A program made the translations under genes and the position numbers. Below are positions 46,678 through 59,660 of a stretch of DNA of 64,000 nt, in pieces. Each line of letters begins with the position of its first letter. The first letter of the stretch is position 1. The stretch is taken from NCBI RefSeq assembly GCF_000471905.2, contig NW_006500351.1:3951066-4015065 (forward strand), written 5' to 3'. Source of the DNA: Amborella trichopoda. Lineage: Eukaryota > Streptophyta > Magnoliopsida > Amborellales > Amborellaceae. The notes beneath the pieces were generated by a model that was not told the origin of the DNA, ran no database searches, and saw only the letters and a program-made list of their open reading frames with translations.

Positions 46678-48067
46678 AGTGATTTAAAAAATGGATCGGT
46701 GTTTCGGATCGGGCACTTCAAAAATCCATCCGGATTGGTGAATCGGCGATCAACATCGAAAATTGGCTGACTTGGTCAGATTAAGCTAAAAACAAATCCA
46801 AAAAAATTATTAAAATTAATTATAAATGTTGTCTTTTAGGAATCCAATAAGAAATGAAGGTACTCCATTGATAACTTTCATTTTTTTCATCAATTTGTGA
46901 ATATTAATATGTTTTTTCTCTGTATAAACTTATGTTAACCATTAAATTTTACATCACACATAAGAGAAATCTTATAACTATCATGGATAAAATATATAAT
47001 CATACATGGACTACTATAAAGAATAGATTTAATCGATAAAAAATGGCCGTCAAAATCTCAAATTGGTGGAAAGCCCTAATCCCCTAAAAAAAACCAAATT
47101 ATTACAAACTAACTAACTATAATCCAAATTTATTACAACCTAACTAACTATAAGATTATATGCTGAAATTAAAATTGTTGGTTTAACTTTTATAATTATT
47201 TTATTATACAAATAATAAGAAATCCAAAATATTTTGTAATACGATCTAATTTAAAATGTATTATTGAGAAATGTAAGAAAGATAATAAATTACATGATTT
47301 ATAATGTAAAAATTAATAAATAAAATAAAAATTTGGTTAGAAATTATTAGAATGCATACCAATTTTCAAAAGAACACTTTAATTTTTTAGATTTCTAGAA
47401 TAAATATAATAAAAGAGATTGTTAATAGAAAAAGAGAGATTTCAAATGGAATAAATTTCTTTAATTTTTTTTTTTTTAGATTTATTTAATAAATTTAGTA
47501 AAAAGGATTGTTAATAGAAAGAGAGAGATTTTTTTTTTTCAAAAAAAAAGTTTTTTAAAAAAATTATTTTCTGCTTATTTTTTTTGTCAACAAAAATAAA
47601 ATAAAATGTATCCAAGGCGGAATCAAACTTGAGACGTGAAGGCTCTACCATGGAAGTGATAACCACTCCGCCACATCAGCACAATTGTAATTGTTTTCTA
47701 TATTAATAGCACTTATCCAAATTCCGTCATAATTTAACGCATCGTATGAATTATCCTACATCCAATAGCGAGTTTTAGTTTTACGTCTATAAATGACTTT
47801 GTAAGTTTCTAAACGATTGCACACATGTGCCCGAGGTTGCCATCCGCTCACGGCAGATAGGTAGCGGTAGTTTCCCACGTGTGGGCTACAAAGAATTGAT
47901 GCTGTTTTGGCACGTGCTAACTGGTTATGATGTCATACGGGCAATTTTCCCTTGTGTACGACTTCATACTATGCAGAACCGGCTGGTTTTGTTTTAGAAC
48001 CGGGCGGTTCCCGCTTTTACCCTTGAATTGGACGAATTCGTTGCGACTCACCGATTTTTAAATCACT
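46678..48067. mobile_element. 1.39-kb non-autonomous TIR element carrying a tRNA-like sequence
   Basis: The left end AGTGATTTAAAAAATGGATC and the inverted right end AGTGATTTAAAAATCGGTG match closely. Flanks GGTCTTGATA and GGTCTCAACA agree at 7 of 10 positions, suggesting an old 9-10 bp target-site duplication and so a Mutator-like origin. The inside is AT-rich without coding capacity. A similar end near 24612 hints at a small family. Confidence 0.55.
47608..47682 (-). ncRNA. tRNA-like sequence / possible tRNA-derived SINE head
   Basis: On the minus strand TGGCGGAGTGG fits the Pol III A-box (TRGYNNARNGG). About 35 nt further, AGTTTGATTCC resembles the B-box (GGTTCGANTCC) with a few changes. 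Spacing and total length (about 75 nt) match a tRNA gene. The acceptor ends do not pair well and a clean cloverleaf is not evident, so it is a pseudo-tRNA or SINE head rather than a working tRNA. Confidence 0.35.
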
Positions 48068-48535
48068 GGTCTCAACAATGGTTCCGAACCAATTGAAGGA
48101 GTTCCAATTATGAGGTTCCGCTTGGACTCTGAGAGATGTTTCGAAACTTAGAAGGTACTACCAAAAAAGCTTGCTACAGTACTCAGCCCTACTCGGGCTT
48201 AATTATTCAAACCCGGGCAAAGTACCCAACTAGGGCATTGGCCGAGTAGTCGGCCCAAGTCGCCTTTTCAAACACTATTTTGCCTGCCTTGGAGAAATGG
48301 TAACAACCAATACGAGCATGGCAAGCAAAAACATTGAAAAGAGAAGAGGCCATCTGTTGAAACTTAGTGAGTTTCTTATATTGAGTTTTCTGTTATGTGG
48401 AATTATAATGGTAATAAGAGTTGTTTCTTAAAAGATATGAATTGTAACTCTATAATCTCTGTTAAACCAAAGTAATCCTTATAAGTGAATGATTTATCTT
48501 TCGTAAACGTAAACACCATTGCCAAACTGTATTTT
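48068..48535. other. No recognisable gene
   Basis: Mixed sequence with no repeat or ORF that I can assign. Confidence 0.35.
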
Positions 48536-48632
48536 TCTTGATTTTAATTCTCTCTCTCCATTGTCCCTGTTTCTTTGTATTTATCTTGATTTTTTTTCTC
48601 TCTCTCCATTGTCCCTATTTCTTTTATTGCAA
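48536..48632. repeat. 48-bp tandem duplication with CT runs
   Basis: TCTTGATTTT starts at 48536 and 48584, each followed by CTCTCTCTCCATTGTCCCT and ATTTCTTT-like sequence. Confidence 0.85.
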
Positions 48633-49008
48633 ATTCTATGCCATCCATTTTACTTTTGCAAAATGGGAATGGGATGGGGTGTTAGAATACAAAGCAATGA
48701 AAGGGCAGCACGCCATAATAGAGATCCTGCCAGGAAATTACGAGGTGGCAGGAAGCTTGAAGGAGAGCAATCAGCCTTCCCATGACCAAAAGAAAAAAGA
48801 GGGTTGCCAACACACGCTTCCAAAGGGGAGGTTGCCATTTTTCTCAAACTGAATGTCAAGAAGACCATGACGACACCCCATGGGCCTCCCAAAGGAGGGT
48901 GGTAAAGCCTCACTGAAGCATCCTTACCTTATTTGTCTGCTCCTGACTATAAGCCACGTGGCTCACCAAAAGGACCGATCACCACCTTGGAAAATTACCT
49001 TTTAAGTT
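48633..49008. other. No recognisable gene
   Basis: ORFs on both strands (48538-48852, 48913-48650) overlap and lack recognisable domains. Confidence 0.35.
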
Positions 49009-49573
49009 ATAAAAAAAAGAAAACATGTATATAGAGCCGAGGCTCAAAACAATTCACTAGAAGATGTTTTGATGCCCAAATATCTTCAAATTGATCATCT
49101 TGACATCAAGATGCATGGACACAAGAAAAAAAATGAATTTAAAGTTTTGGAAATAGTGTATCTTGTAAAGCATTTTTGGACCGTCAATTTTCAAATTTTA
49201 GATCTGGTCCATCTACACTATATTCGAGGCTTTAAATTTAATAATTAAGGTTTAAAATATATTTTAAGGCTATCACAAACATTTCCAGTATTGAAAAAGA
49301 TGCTTCACTTGCATTGCTTAGAGCCTCGGCCAATCCAAGTAAAGCGCACTTTCAAAGAGTGCCAAGAACTATGGTTTCAATACTGGAAATCTTTGTGATA
49401 GCCTTACAATGTATTTTTATTTTTAATTATAAAATTTAAAGCTTAAAAAAATAGTGTAGATTGAACAGATTTATAATGAAGAAATTTAAGTATTAAAAAC
49501 AACCTTCTAATGAAATTTTTGAAGAGGGCTTGAATTTGATTGTTTAGTGCCTCAGTTCTATATAGACTTTTCC
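49009..49573. mobile_element. Compound MITE: two family copies head-to-head within one 9-bp duplication
   Basis: TTTTAAGTT flanks the whole block (49000-49008 and 49574-49582). Inside, 49022-49330 is a reverse copy of the MITE family (TATAGAGCCGAGGCTC, then GATGCATGGACACAAG). Positions 49335-49573 are a forward copy lacking its left end and ending in GATTGTTTAGTGCCTCAG and TATATAGAC. Both outer ends are the family terminal repeat, so the pair looks inserted as one unit. Confidence 0.75.
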
Positions 49574-50369
49574 TTTTAAGTTACAAAAAAAATTGGAGGA
49601 AAATAAAGTGACAGAAGGGAAAGGTACGAACATAAATCTAACTTACATGAAGGGGTCGGTCCATCCTCAAGGAGCTCGCCATTTTGAACTCGGGCCTAGA
49701 AACCCCTCACCTTCCCACTATAGGCCCCCATGTAGAGAAAATGGGGAACTTGTGCTCTCTCATATAGGGCGGAGGAGGAGGTGCAATTTTCACCTTCCTC
49801 TCATGTGCCCTACACAATTGACCCCAAAGCCATGTCAAGAGAAGGGGGTCTGTTCCTAAAAAAGAGTAGGGGTTAACCGGTGAAGAAATTGAGGCTTAAT
49901 GACATCATGAGTCCCATCAAAGCCAAAAAGGCATGGTCCCCACTACAACGAAAGAATGATCAAAGGCGCATTTTTTGACACCCAGATATTCAACTCAGCT
50001 TTTGAAGGTCCAAATGATGGCATACTCTGCATGCCCGGGCTGGCTGGAGAGCCTGGATCCGCTGGAAATGTGGGGACAAACCCCTAGGCAAGGACAACAC
50101 AGGACATGTCGGCGCCAGACCATCAAATCACCTTCGCTGGCCCCATCTCGACCTCCCTCCCTCTCTCTCTCTCATATGAAGAGAGGACAGCACCACCGCT
50201 GGTCCACCCACCATCTTACTCCCTCTTCTCTCCCCCATCTAGGGGGCGGCATGCCCCACTCTCTTATCCTCTCAAACTATCCCCTCATAAGACATGACTA
50301 GAGGCATCACTCCAGGTCCCTCTCTCTGTCTCTCCTCTCTCTTTTATGTCTTGTAAATCTCTCTCCCTC
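49574..50369. other. No recognisable gene; CT-rich patches
   Basis: ORFs at 49593-49859 and 49975-50301 have no recognisable domain. CT-rich stretches lie at 50157-50180 and 50319-50345. The right part borders the LTR-like family and shares its GGCATGCCCC motif (about 50248). Confidence 0.35.
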
Positions 50370-53300
50370 CTAACACTCTCTGAGAGTATAGAAACTAAAT
50401 TTCATACACTTGGAGTACAACTGTGTCAGATCTCAAGACAATACAACTTGAATTTTATACTATACACTTTAAAATTTGAAATTCAACATATAAATTGAAA
50501 GTGCAGCAAGGTTATTGTGACTGCAGTAAATAATTGACTTTGAAATACATTAAAAAATAAATGATACAACTCAATTAAGGTTCCTTGTTCATCAATAACA
50601 TAAACTTATCAAAAAAATCATCAAACTACATGAGGTGCTTTTGAAAATTCTGTACTACTAAAAAATACAATACAAAATTATACATCAATAAAATCCATAA
50701 AACTCAATATAAGATGATATCCAACATCACAACACATTTAGGCTCAAGTGTATAATGCAACATTTCCATGAGAAATCGATTATAGCTCTCGGGTGCCCCA
50801 GTTTATGGTATTGGGCCTTAATTATGTGCCATTGAGTGACATGTGATGACATAATTGAAAATTCGGCCAAATTCATCATCTCAAGAGTAGAAAGTCAAGT
50901 GTCTATTGATATACGCTTAAAACATAGAAGGATATGTAGAGATTAAGTGATCAATCAAGTGAAAAAATCATGGGAGAAATTGAGGTTCTTAAAACACAAA
51001 ATCAGTATAATTGACTTCACAAATTGAGCCAAAGAAATTCTGCATAATCTCCTCTTATAAAAACAACAATTTGAGGCTCAAAATGAAGATCTAATTGTCT
51101 AATTTGGTCATGAAAGTCTCAAAAAACTATCAAAAAAAATGTTCCAAAATTCATAAAGAATAGCTCATGGAAACTAGATCAATTTGTGTATGGATGATGC
51201 CTTCAACTATATGGATCAAGAGGGATCAAAATATATTCAAGAGTTCAATGATCTAACATCACAATGATGAAGATAACTTGTAGTAATTAGAAATTTATAG
51301 CAAGAAGAATCAACTAGAATCACGGGAAATTGAAAGATCTTACTCAATTGATAAAAGCGTTAAAAATAGATCATCCATGGTTTGAATTTGAGCTTTAGAT
51401 CACTATTTAATAGAGTCATCAAGAAGCTTTGATGGAGCCTTCCCTCACACCATCTTTGTTGGAATATATTCTTGCAAGGCCTTAAATTTTGACATTTTCA
51501 ATGGCTCTTAACTTCAATGTTAGTAAAATAACGACATGATTATATGATCTTGGTGCATTGGGATCGAGAGTTATGGAATCTTGATTGAGTCAGGAAGAGG
51601 ATTTATATGCATGGGAGGTATAGAGAGGGTTGAGGTTACCTCGTAGTCAAGGTCGGTTGTTTTGTTTGTGCCTTACGACTGAGTGATGGGCTACGACGAT
51701 ATGATTTATGTGATTATATGATTTGAGTGTTGGTGGTATAAGACCAATGGACAAGAAATGCAATCTTTTAAAAAATTTTCATTGTATAAAACTCAGGGGT
51801 TTAAATGCATGAGTATCTCAATGGAAAACCATAATACATATATTCCAGCATACAAACATGATTTATACACATTTGAATAATAAAATTCAATCCTTACAAA
51901 TCCCTCTCAAATATACAATTAGCTCAATACGATATTCAAATATTCACAATGTACATCTCTACAACATATTGCATAACTTCCACTTGTAATTCTTCATTAT
52001 ATCAAAATTATATAATAATTTCATCTTCATTCTTCATCCTCATCATATATCACAATGTCTCATACACATCATACACTAGATCATAATAATTCGATAAGAT
52101 TTCAATTTGCATAAACAATAATGCATAGCATTAAAATTCATATTGCAAGATTAAATAATAATCTCAATATATACACAACATACTCAATTTAACTAATCAT
52201 AAATCCATTTAATAATTTTAAATACATCAAATTAACATGCAAACATATATGGAGAAACCATGGTTCGAACCCCTTGTGCCCGAGCCACGAAAGAGCTTTT
52301 TGGGGACTTAATTTTGTCCCATTGTTTAAGGCACGCGTGATAATAATAACTCAAGAAGATCAATCCAATATGAAGTAAATGATCACTTTTATTTACCTTA
52401 ATGGGGATCAAATCATGAGAGAGACATGTATCAAAATAGCCCATCAAAGTTTGAGAAAGATACTACACAAAATAAAAAAGTTATGGTAAAACTACACCAT
52501 GTGGTCCATAAGGGAAAAAGGAACTCAAGAGACTATTTCATATGCTCAAATATGTTGAAATAAACCTCTCATCAGTTGTATATTCTCAATAAAAATTTCA
52601 GAAAAATAAGATAAAAAAAATTAAGTTGAAACTACTTAAGATCATGGAGTAAGCAAGCTAGTCTACGCATACCATGTGTATGGACTATACTATTGCTTTG
52701 GGACTCTTCAAATATCAAGTTTTCATGATAAAAAATCAAGAAAGCTACTGTAAATTAATAATTATATCAAGCTTTGATAATGAAAATGAGGTAGAAATTA
52801 AAAATATACGAAGAAAAATCAATACTTAATAAAACAATAGTACGAGCTTGATCACATAAATGAGAGACTACTTCATGGAAAGGTTTCAAATGAAAGCTCA
52901 AAGAAGAAGATAGTCTCATGGGTAGCTACATTTTTTTTCAAAGGCTCTCTCTCTCTCTCTTTGAAGTGAATACTCAAGTTAGGGTTATAATTGATCTCAT
53001 AACTTACTTTTATACTTAGATCATAAAGATGGATTTGATCTTGATCCTTGATGCCTTAGATCAATGGCACATAAGAGGTTTCTATCCAAGCCACTCATCC
53101 ATATCTTATCACCAAGATTAATGGATGAGTTTTTGATACCCTTCACTCCGTAAAACCAAGGTTTATAGTCATTTTACCTTGAAACCCTTAGCTCATGTTT
53201 TATTTCCCATTAAGTCCAAATTCATGTTTATACTTATGCTCATGGTTTCTAAATAATTTATGATAGTCAATAAAATACAAAGACATGGATATAAACGTAA

Positions 53301-54530
53301 TATGGGACATCCACACATGTGAATAAAATATCTTATGACACCACCAAAAGGATTTTAACAACACTAAAGTTTTATATAGGTCAAGCCCAAAAGGTGGTGC
53401 CACATAAGATAGACTCACATGCTACAAAATCATATATGGAAAATAATATGAATTAAATTAATTCTCAAAATCCCATGACCTCACACATGCCAAAAATGGC
53501 ACATGAGAAAAAAAAAACATGTGACTTAAATCAAACTTAAGTTATAACAATATATAACACTTTAAATAACAAGAAAACATGTTATAACGTAATACCAACA
53601 AAAGAATTAATGACAATAGGTCCCCACATGGGCATGATGTCATCCACAAGTGCAGAGATGGGGGTACCACGTGGCATCGTTATGACCACTTGGGATCCAT
53701 GTGGCATCCCCATAGGATGTCTTTGTTTGGTATTTGTGTCACACAAATTTAAAAATCATATTTTTTACTGTTTAAAAACAAATCTGAAAAATTCTTAAAA
53801 AATCTCAAAAATTCCCTAAATGATTTTCCAACACTATTACACAATTTTTCATCAATATAAAATCTTTTCTCATCAATTTTATATTAATTTGGGCTAAAGG
53901 TAAATGAGATCTCTAGACATATAACATTAGTCAGAGTCTTCTATTGGGCTAACCTGAATGACGTTCCATCAGTGTTTCAAGTCGATCCAATGGACCTATG
54001 CTCTACAGTCTATGACAGGGACACATAATTGGTCACATCAAAGTCGTTGAGCCAAAGCTTCCCGTCACCGGGGGTTCAATGGATTACTGGTGCACCCCTA
54101 TGAGACATGTTCCTACTCAAATACAGCAGTCCTCTCAAAGCACATGTGCACTAGCTCTTCTAAGTAGGATAACACTATAGAAGAGTGGCTTCCCATGCAA
54201 CTGTGGGTACACATGCCATAGAACGGTCTCGTGTCAAGATATAGACTCATTTCTCATGAGCCGACCATTCCATATAGGGTGAATGCTCTTTTAAATACTC
54301 GGGTTCTATTATTCTCGATTGGATTCTCCAAGCCCTGACTTATCATATCAACTATGCGACATTCTAATCAATATAGTTCTGACTGAGAGGTGACCCTCAC
54401 ACCTTCCCGAGAGTTCACACTCTCAAAACATATACTCTCAAGCCTCAAATACTCACGGTATATAAATCTGGGCCCCAGTGCTCCAAGCACCCAGATTCAG
54501 TCTCTCTCTAACTCCTACTGAGCGTAAAAT
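50370..54530 (-). repeat. LTR-like repeat, copy 1, with a 1.4-kb unrelated segment inside
   Basis: Block A (50370-51470) is inverted at 55845-56880. Block B (52920-53480, with CT run), block C (53590-53720, GC-rich) and block D (53900-54530) match 56.9-58.0 kb in the same order. Between A and B, 51470-52920 has no counterpart in copy 2, where A and B are adjacent, so it is probably an insertion. Non-coding; read on the minus strand it would be U3 (D-C-B) then R/U5 (A). Confidence 0.5.
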
Positions 54531-54539
54531 TCTTGGCTT

Positions 54540-56880
54540 TAAGGCCTTGAAAGGCCACATAGCCAACATTGAGCTCGATCACAAATAGCCTTGAATTGGA
54601 AGGTTATGGTTAATAGAAGGCATTGACCTAAATCCATGTTTCTTAGGACCTTCTCGTTGTATGTGCATATACGATCACAATGAATGGAAAGCCGCTCTTT
54701 TAGGGATCCACTAGTAAGAGGTATGCACATGTACCGAGAGAGGGACCCTCGCATCATGTGTGTGCATGTTCATTTGTGGGTGCATCGAAAATCCATAATA
54801 CTTGGGGATTCAAGGTCACTCATTGGTTTGATTTTGGTAGGACAAGATCATGAGCCCTTGATTATAAATTGTGAGTCATACTGAAAAAGTGGTTTTGGAT
54901 TCCGAGTTTAGCTGAGTGGAGTGCTTTGATTCATAATTCAACTCTAAAGATCCTAATTTTCCTTGTAATTATTTTTAAACAATGTCAAAGTGATTTATTT
55001 TGATGGAAAATATTTAAAATAATTTTTGTGGACTTCTGAGAATTATTTTGGAGTTTTCTAAGTAAGAGAATACATTTTTCAAAATTATTTAGAAAAAATA
55101 ACAAAAAAGGACAGTCCTTTGAGACCCACATAGGACACCCAAATGATCAATGTGTGCCCATGTAGAGGCCTAAGGGATCCCATGTTACCCCACATAGAGA
55201 ATGGAGTGGTGACCCCTTAAGGGACCGCCATTTCCTTTATTTATTTATTTAATTTAGTAGGGGGCATTGAAATTTGGAATTTTATGAAGTATTGTGGATT
55301 TGGATAAATGATTTGAAGTACGTGTGTGGAGGTTTGTGGAGGCATGATTTTGTTAGCTCTACATACTCTTATAAAATGGAGGGAACTCTTGAGATTTGTT
55401 TTTTGTTGAAATTTTGTCAAATTGTAATAAGGGTATACCCTCTATCTTGGTTTTGGTTAAATCAAATGTAAATAACATGAATATTTTAACATCAAGGGAA
55501 ATTGAAGTGAATTAAATGAGGATAAATGTGTTTAAATACATATCACATATCTTGATAGCATGATGGCGGACGATGGGCTAGGATCAAGTCTCTATTTGTA
55601 GCCATTGGATGATGGTATGAAGGGCCAAGTTTCATCAATCTAGAAGCATCTCTGCACTTAATGATCAAGTCTCTCTTTGTAGCCATTGGATGATGATATG
55701 AAGGCTAAGTTTTACTATCTCTCTTTAAGTGGCACGTCATTCTCTCTATCTCTCTCTCTCTCTCTCTCTCTTCACTCATAGCGTGGAATGCCTAAGCCAC
55801 TTCTCCTTTTCCTTTCTCTCTATAGAGGTGCCTTCAAGATAAGGTGAGATAAAGCTCCATTGAAGCTCTTTGATTACTCCATTAATGGTAATCCTAAGCT
55901 CAAATGATCTAGTCTTCAAGCCTTCAACAATTGAGTAAGGTCTCTTCCATTTTCATTGATTATAGTTGTTTCTCCTTGGTGTAAATTCTCAATTACAGCA
56001 AGTTATCTTCATTCTTTGATGATTAGATCATTGATAGTTTGTCCCTTTTGATCTAGATAGTTGAAGGTATCATCTATGCATACTTTGATCTGGTTTCCAT
56101 GGGCTTTTCCCTTTATTTTTTGAGTAATTTTGACTGATATTTTTATGAAATTTTCATGTTCATATAAGTCATTTAGATCTTCTTTTTCATTCATTGAATT
56201 TTTGTTTTTATAAGAGGAGATTGTGCTGAAATTTTATGGCTCTAATTGTGAACTGGATTGAACCGTTTTCTGCTTTAAGGGCCCCAATTTCTTCCATGAA
56301 TTTCCCATTTGATTTGATATTTAGATTTCTGCAAATCCTTCCATGTTTTAAGTATATATCAGTAGATGTTTGGCTTCCCACTTTTTAGATGATGAATTTG
56401 GTCGATTTTGAGATATATTATTGTATGTCACCCAATGGCACATAGATAAAACTCATGGCCATAAACCGGGCACCCAAGAGCTCCAATTGGCTTTCTATGG
56501 TCATGATGTATTTCACACTGGAGCATATGTATGTTGTTGTAATGGAGATCATGTTGTGTTGAGTTTTATAGAGTTTATTGATGTATAATTTTGCCTTGTA
56601 AATTTGAGTAGTGCATAATTTTTAAAAGCACCCTACACATGTGTAGTTTGATGATCTCTTTGTGTAGCTTCTTTTGTTTATGTAGAAGGGACCCTAATTG
56701 AGTTGTATAATCTCTTTTGAGTGTATTATAAAGTTAATTGTTCATTGTAAGTACAGTGACATTACTATAATTTAATTTTGTGAATTGTATTTTCAAGTGT
56801 ATTGAAAAATTCAGGATGTATTGTCTTGTATTTTGACTACATTGTACCCCAAGTCTAAGACAATTAGTTTCTATAAACTC
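54540..56880 (+). repeat. LTR-like repeat, copy 2, opposite orientation
   Basis: In reverse-complement order it carries D', C' (about 55110-55235), B' (55290-55960, with a TC run at 55738-55770) and A' (55845-56880). Phrases such as GTAGCCATTGGATGATG (B') and GATGTATAATTTTGCCTTG (A') match the other copies when inverted. TATAAAATGG near 55371 may be the promoter. An internal duplicate of AGTCTCTNTTTGTAGCCATT (about 55589 and 55664) is also present. Confidence 0.5.
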
Positions 56881-56899
56881 ACAATCTTCAATCTATCCT

Positions 56900-58040
56900 T
56901 TAAGAGATGGAATGGAAGAGAAGAAAGCCTAGGGGCATGCCACTTTGGATAGGTAGAAAGAGAGAGAGAGAGAGTGGCATGTCAGTTAACATGCATGAAA
57001 GTGAGAGAACTCATGCATTATGGGTTAAGCCTTAAGAGAGTATTTATAAGCCTCTAACCATTAAGTGTATAGGTACTTTTAAATTCATGATTTATGGACT
57101 TCCATATCATCATCTATTGGCTACAAAGATAGGCTTGATCCTAGCCCATTATCTATCATCATGCCATCAAGATGTGTAATGTGGATTTAAAAACCTTTAT
57201 CCACCTTTAATTCACTCCAATTTGCTTGTTATTAAAATGCCCATGCTCTTCACATTTAGTTAAACCAAAATCCAAGTTAGAGTACATACCCTTTGGGTAA
57301 TTTATTAAAATTTCAGCGAAAAGCAAAATTTAAAACTTCCCTTCATTTTATAAGAGCATGTGAGGCTAATGAAATCATGTCACATAAGCTAGGTAGTTAA
57401 TTGCATAATTACCATATACCTTTAGGGTTAACCTTGTAATTACAAACTCTCTGCCCCTTCTAAAAGCCTCACCTATGTGCACAAATTCTTGCTTTTCTCA
57501 TTTAAAATGTGCTCAAATATATTTTTCTAAAATCACAATATTCTACAAAATAATAAAATCCAATGCCCCAAAACATGAAGGGACATGGGGGTCCCCATGG
57601 GGGTGGACATCACCCCCACGTCATCCTCCACGTGGGGCGACGTGGGATCCCATAGGCCTCCACATGAACACCCATTGGCTATTTAGGTGTTCCGTTGTTC
57701 ATGGGGAACTGTTTTTAATTTCCAATAGATCTCTGCAAGAGCAGCTTCTCATGTAATGAGAATGTTTATGCACATGCTACGAGAAGATTTTAAGAGTCAG
57801 AGATTTAGGCCAATACCTTCTATTGGCCCTAATCATCCCATATACGGCTATCTTATCATCGAGCTCATGTGACATAATCACATAAATACATAAATCGTAT
57901 TGCCATGGCCCAACACTTAGTTATGAGGCACAAACATAATAATTGACCCTGATTAAGAGGTAACCCTCAACCCTCTCGGTAGCTTCCGTGCATATAAATC
58001 CTACTCATGACTCACTTGGGGTTCTATGACTCTTGGTTCC
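56900..58040 (-). repeat. LTR-like repeat, copy 3 (blocks B-C-D only)
   Basis: It lies directly after copy 2 in inverted sense. It has a GA run (56957-56978), CATCATCTATTGGCTACAAA (about 57109), TTCATTTTATAAGAGCATGTG (about 57342), the GC-rich block C (57570-57700) and D (57780-58020). Block A is absent on this side. Reverse-strand TATA-like motifs lie at about 57040 and 57345. Confidence 0.5.
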
Positions 58041-59159
58041 AATAAGTCAAGATTTTAGAGTCACATCATGTCACTAAAGTTAAGAGATATCAAAAAGTTC
58101 AGAATTATTGCCTTGAAATGACATAATTCCAACAAATACACAGTAGATCCTAAAAGTTGGGAAACCAAATATTCTCTAAAGTTCTAGATATCCTCAATAT
58201 CTTATTTTAGGAAGCAAAATTTTCCCAAACACCTAACATAGGTTGCTTGATATTTCAAAATATCCCAGTTGGGAAACCAACATGCGAAAAATAGGCCGCT
58301 TCAAAGCTAAAAAGGAAGAAATTGCGGATCACGACCTCAAAGAAGTATCTAATTTCGATCAGATCATCACCACTGGAGTCTGTGATATCTAAAGCGCACC
58401 TATAGAGGGTAATTTTTAGATGCACAGTATTCGTTGTTTGGCCAAAAAATTTCAGCGACACATTATGTGGCTCTAACACATGTCAACTATGGATTTGCTC
58501 TAGATTGTCACCCTCTATTTTCTAAGGTATTTTTTCTTATAAATTGGTATTTTCCAATATTTTCAAAGCATCTAGATACAAATAAAAATTAAACCTAATC
58601 AATAGTCTTAGAACTCTACAACCTTCAGATCTTAGACTTAGGCCACTCAAATCCTAGTTCTAGGACCTTGCTCCAGCCAACTTTAGAGATTAAGACAACT
58701 TATTTTAAGCCCTAGATGTAAATTCCTAGGCATCCCTCTCTTCCTTGGAGTATATTCATTCAATCAAATCATAAATCTAGAAGATCGAGACGCAAGGACT
58801 AATTCTTCGTCGTATGGTTTGGGCGCAACTCTGCCAACAGGCTCAATGACCTAGGCTCTTTCTTTCGTTTATTCCATTCTATTTTCATTTGTCATTATTT
58901 TTCTAGTTTGTTATTTCCTTTTTCTTTTATTTTCTGCACTTATTTTGGATTTTATACAACCTAAGCCGCATCAACCATAAACTTGTGAGGAATAGGTATG
59001 TTCAAGGTTAATTTCTTCATAGATCTAAATTTGATGAAACCCGCCTCTTTTGACTCTGTTAAGTTTCTGTACGATCTCAGAAATATCGAACTTAATTAAT
59101 TTGGTAAGACTTAGAGTTACCTGTAAACACTTGATTGCATCATAAATGGTGTTGGGGTG
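58041..59159 (+). other. Possible LTR end and retrotransposon leader, no coding domain
   Basis: GGGCGCAACTCTGCCAACAGG near 58827 loosely resembles a tRNA-Asp-type primer site (TGGCGCCGTTGCC). It is followed by T-rich leader-like sequence to about 58960. Upstream 58100-58820 could then be an LTR. The match is weak. ORF 58479-58255 shows no domain. Confidence 0.25.
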
Positions 59160-59660
59160 ATTTTAAGTTGAAATGTGTGAAGAACACAAAATAAACTCAA
59201 AGGAACTTCAACAATCACTCTGCCAAGGTATATCCATGAGTTTTTTATTTTATTTTTGAGTATCAAACAGTTTCAAGGTATTAGTCCGTAGAATTCCTTG
59301 TGAATTATATTCACAGTCTCATACAATAAAGATGTGAAATACCTATGTTTAATCAATAACAAATGAATTCATCAGGCATAAAAATATAAAGGGAATAACT
59401 TAGTAAGCCTTGCTGCTATGGCTACTTGTATGAATTCATTCATACACACAAAATGATAAACACATGAAAACTATTTGAATGTGCCTCCTATCTCTCAGTG
59501 ACTGTATTTATCAATATATCTCTCACTTTCTTCTCTCTTTTTCTCTTTTTTTTCTTTGGTGTCCCTAATCAAGCTATTTATAGTCATCAAACACTTCAAT
59601 TAGTGGCTCTCGATCATGTCTGATAGTTGCCATGTACGGCATGTAGTGGTCTTCACGTCT
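59160..59660 (-). repeat. LTR fragment on the minus strand (TATA box and AATAAA)
   Basis: TATAAATAG (59582-59574) with AATAAA (59249-59244) downstream on the minus strand and CT-rich sequence between, as in the 44.3-44.6 kb fragment. Ends and coding region are not found. Confidence 0.35.

Noticed and set aside
47608..47682. Functional tRNA gene
   Set aside because: B-box is worn and acceptor ends do not pair convincingly, so only a tRNA-like call is kept.
48538..48913. Overlapping ORFs on both strands
   Set aside because: No domain or intron signal; one begins in a 48-bp CT-rich duplication.
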